Below are positions 62,501 through 64,000 of a stretch of DNA of 64,000 nucleotides, in pieces. The position numbers and the translations under genes were made by a program. Source of the DNA: Triticum aestivum (Eukaryota; Streptophyta; Magnoliopsida; Poales; Poaceae). The DNA is taken from the NCBI RefSeq assembly GCF_018294505.1, contig NC_057808.1:359380588-359444587 (forward strand). Direction: 5' to 3'. The notes under the pieces were generated by a model. The model had not been told where the DNA came from and made no database searches. It saw only the letters and a program-made list of their open reading frames with translations. Position 1 is the first letter of the stretch, and each line of letters opens with the position of its first letter.

Positions 62501-63438
62501 ATAAATTTAGTATGTCAAACAAGTTCAACATATTTCTTCCAAATAATCCATGCAGAAAGGTAGCACTGGCAGATTCACAATGCAGAACGGAGAACTCCTC
62601 AAGAGTGCCCTGGTTGTGATCTTTTGGTTAAAAGAACTTCTGCCATAATGGTTCATGGTATTGGAAGAATGAGATACCACGGACCTCGAAGACTATCACA
62701 AAGGTTACTAATATCCTAAAGGAACTAGCAACACTATCAACATGAAGTAAGTAGGGTGAATCTCGAGTTCAGAAACCCGGGAATAGAATGCCTACTAACT
62801 AAGTGGCATCACGGGATGCTTTCGAGAGTAATGGCCAGAATCATCACACTGGGGATGCAAGCATTGCTAGATTGCTAAGTGGTCCTCTAAGACACCTAGG
62901 GTCATAATAATAACTCCAACATATATGTCAAGGCAACAGAGTACCACAACTCAACGATTAGTGTGGTTAATCTGGCCCAAAGGAACATCGGGAACGGACG
63001 GAAAGGATTTGCAAATGCATCAGACTATTTAGAAACTTGGGGTGACTCGGACAGCATAACGGCTGTGAATGCTCAAAAGATTTGAGACATCCTGCAAATT
63101 GGTGGCATAACCACTTAACATCACATTATCAGTGTTCGGAGATCAACTAAGAACACATGGAAGTAGTAGAAACTGAACTGAGGCTTCAGACCAACAATCC
63201 TACGAGTCTACGGATTAGTAACACGTGATCCTGATAGAAAGATGAGAAGCCTAGTTCATAATCCCCGTAGAAGAGAAGAGGGTGACTCAGATCAGAAGGG
63301 CATAAGGTATAAGAAGTAAAAAGAGCCTTACGTTTCCTTCCACAATCAATTCCCTTATATAACTAAAGCATTTCTAGACTCAACTTCGACCAGTTTGGCT
63401 TGGTAATCCTACAGGCAGTTAGGCTCTGATACCAAAGC
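59568..63438 (-). pseudogene. Internal region with decayed pol
   Basis: It begins on minus at the PBS end 63438 and runs to a pol 3' end-like CTCGGGACGAGATTTTTGTT and purine tract before 59567, the same ending style as the chromovirus (CTCGGGACGAGATTTCTTG). Full of stops. Only short patches are recognisable, the best being RNase H at 60760-60960: LELAIVVHPLRI...RHL (compare [12 protein letters not shown]...HYL at 50140) and, in another frame, YHQPDLNLGQ. No gag is seen. It is 3.9 kb against 5.8 kb in the chromovirus. Confidence 0.65.
63423..63434 (-). other. Primer-binding site, initiator-Met tRNA type (copy 2)
   Basis: The minus strand reads TGGTATCAGAGC, four bases from the LTR edge at 63439. 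Confidence 0.9.
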
Positions 63439-64000
63439 TGTCGGGACCCCGATTCCAAGTCACATCGATCTAGCCGGTAACACCTCATATCACTTTGCGG
63501 CCTCACGCACGGTATTCCCACGGGTGTCGCCTTACCATGGCCCGGGACCGTTTGCGTCTTTTAGCTCATGTATATGATAGTGTCGCTAGCATCCATATGA
63601 CAGAGAACCCGGGCCGACATGACTAGTCGTGAACCCAAAGTGGCACTAACTTACGGGGACAGGCATACATGAATCAACATCGAGCATGTCGGTCAGCAGC
63701 GTGCGAATCCGGGCTGTAGCACTGGGCTAACAGGACTCCGGGAACCCGGACTGTAGCAGGCTAGGCAGGACTCCGGATGTCACCGCGTGACATTTCCCCG
63801 AAGGGACAGACACAGGAACGAAGTGAATCACATGCCGGCCAGTTAAGTGTTCCGGAGCAGTAGTGCTGGGCTAGCAGGACTCCGGTGAACCGGGCTGTAG
63901 CGGACTACTATGGCTCATGGAAGCACAAGACTACATTTCCCCATAAGAGAGGCTACCAAGGATAAACAACTAGGTTGTCGGATCCCACACATACCAAGCA
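63439..64000 (-). repeat. Second LTR of the tandem element, start only
   Basis: Matches 55428-55990 with about six substitutions by eye. Continues beyond the window. Confidence 0.9.

Larger units (their letters stand above)
54944..64000 (-). mobile_element. Recombinant tandem of a decayed Tekay-like element: internal(partial)-LTR-internal-LTR
   Basis: From right to left: LTR start at 63439 (continuing beyond the window), PBS 63423-63434, full internal 59568-63438, LTR 55428-59567, a second PBS 55412-55423 and the first 484 bp of another internal region (54944-55427). A normal element would have host DNA after the left LTR, so two copies share one LTR. The repeated parts (54944-55427 against 62952-63438, and 55428-55990 against 63439-64000) differ by only a handful of bases. 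Confidence 0.85.

Overview
The window is plant nuclear DNA, almost certainly from a Triticeae grass (wheat, Aegilops, barley or rye type). It has nested multi-kilobase Ty3/gypsy retrotransposons, Stowaway-type MITEs with CTCCCTCC termini and TA duplications, a CACTA-type end, short 5'-truncated LINE tails, and only a small island of low-copy, gene-like sequence. Element names are assigned by lineage from recalled motifs, because no database search was possible.

Layout. 1-7792: minus-strand Athila-like element (pol broken into frames, small extra 3' ORF, tRNA-Asp-type PBS, 5' LTR). 7793-10114: 3' end of a plus-strand Tat-lineage element carrying an antisense extra ORF with its own TATA box, plus its 3' LTR. 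10115-20729: minus-strand Tat-lineage element (gag, protease, RT, two RNase H domains, integrase, a 71-bp minisatellite and an intron-containing antisense ORF), interrupted by a 1531-bp solo LTR with a perfect 5-bp target duplication. 20730-21494: LTR fragment, cut by a CACTA end at 21495 that opens about 5 kb of long non-coding repeats.

26.6-39.1 kb is the low-copy island. It holds a broken 3'-5' exonuclease-like gene, a possible TATA-driven 5'UTR exon, several minisatellites, a Harbinger-like element containing a nested MITE, an unrecognised reading frame, a SINA-like E3 ligase gene killed by one nonsense codon, and an alanine-rich decapeptide-repeat/coiled-coil gene with two nonsense codons. 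Three LINE tails and several MITEs sit between them. 39.5-41.5 kb is a diverged tandem array of about 450 bp units.

42583-54943: plus-strand Tekay-like chromovirus with 3.6 kb LTRs, an intact extra ORF upstream of gag that resembles a double-stranded-RNA-binding domain, a nearly open gag-pol and a chromodomain. Its 3' LTR is truncated at 54943. 54944-64000: a minus-strand relative arranged internal(partial)-LTR-internal-LTR, a recombinant tandem. Its pol has decayed to short patches although the repeated parts are about 99% identical, which suggests mobilisation in trans.

No gene in the window is clearly intact apart from the two small extra transposon ORFs (820-1197 and 46540-47298). The window mainly records nested insertion, recombination and decay.
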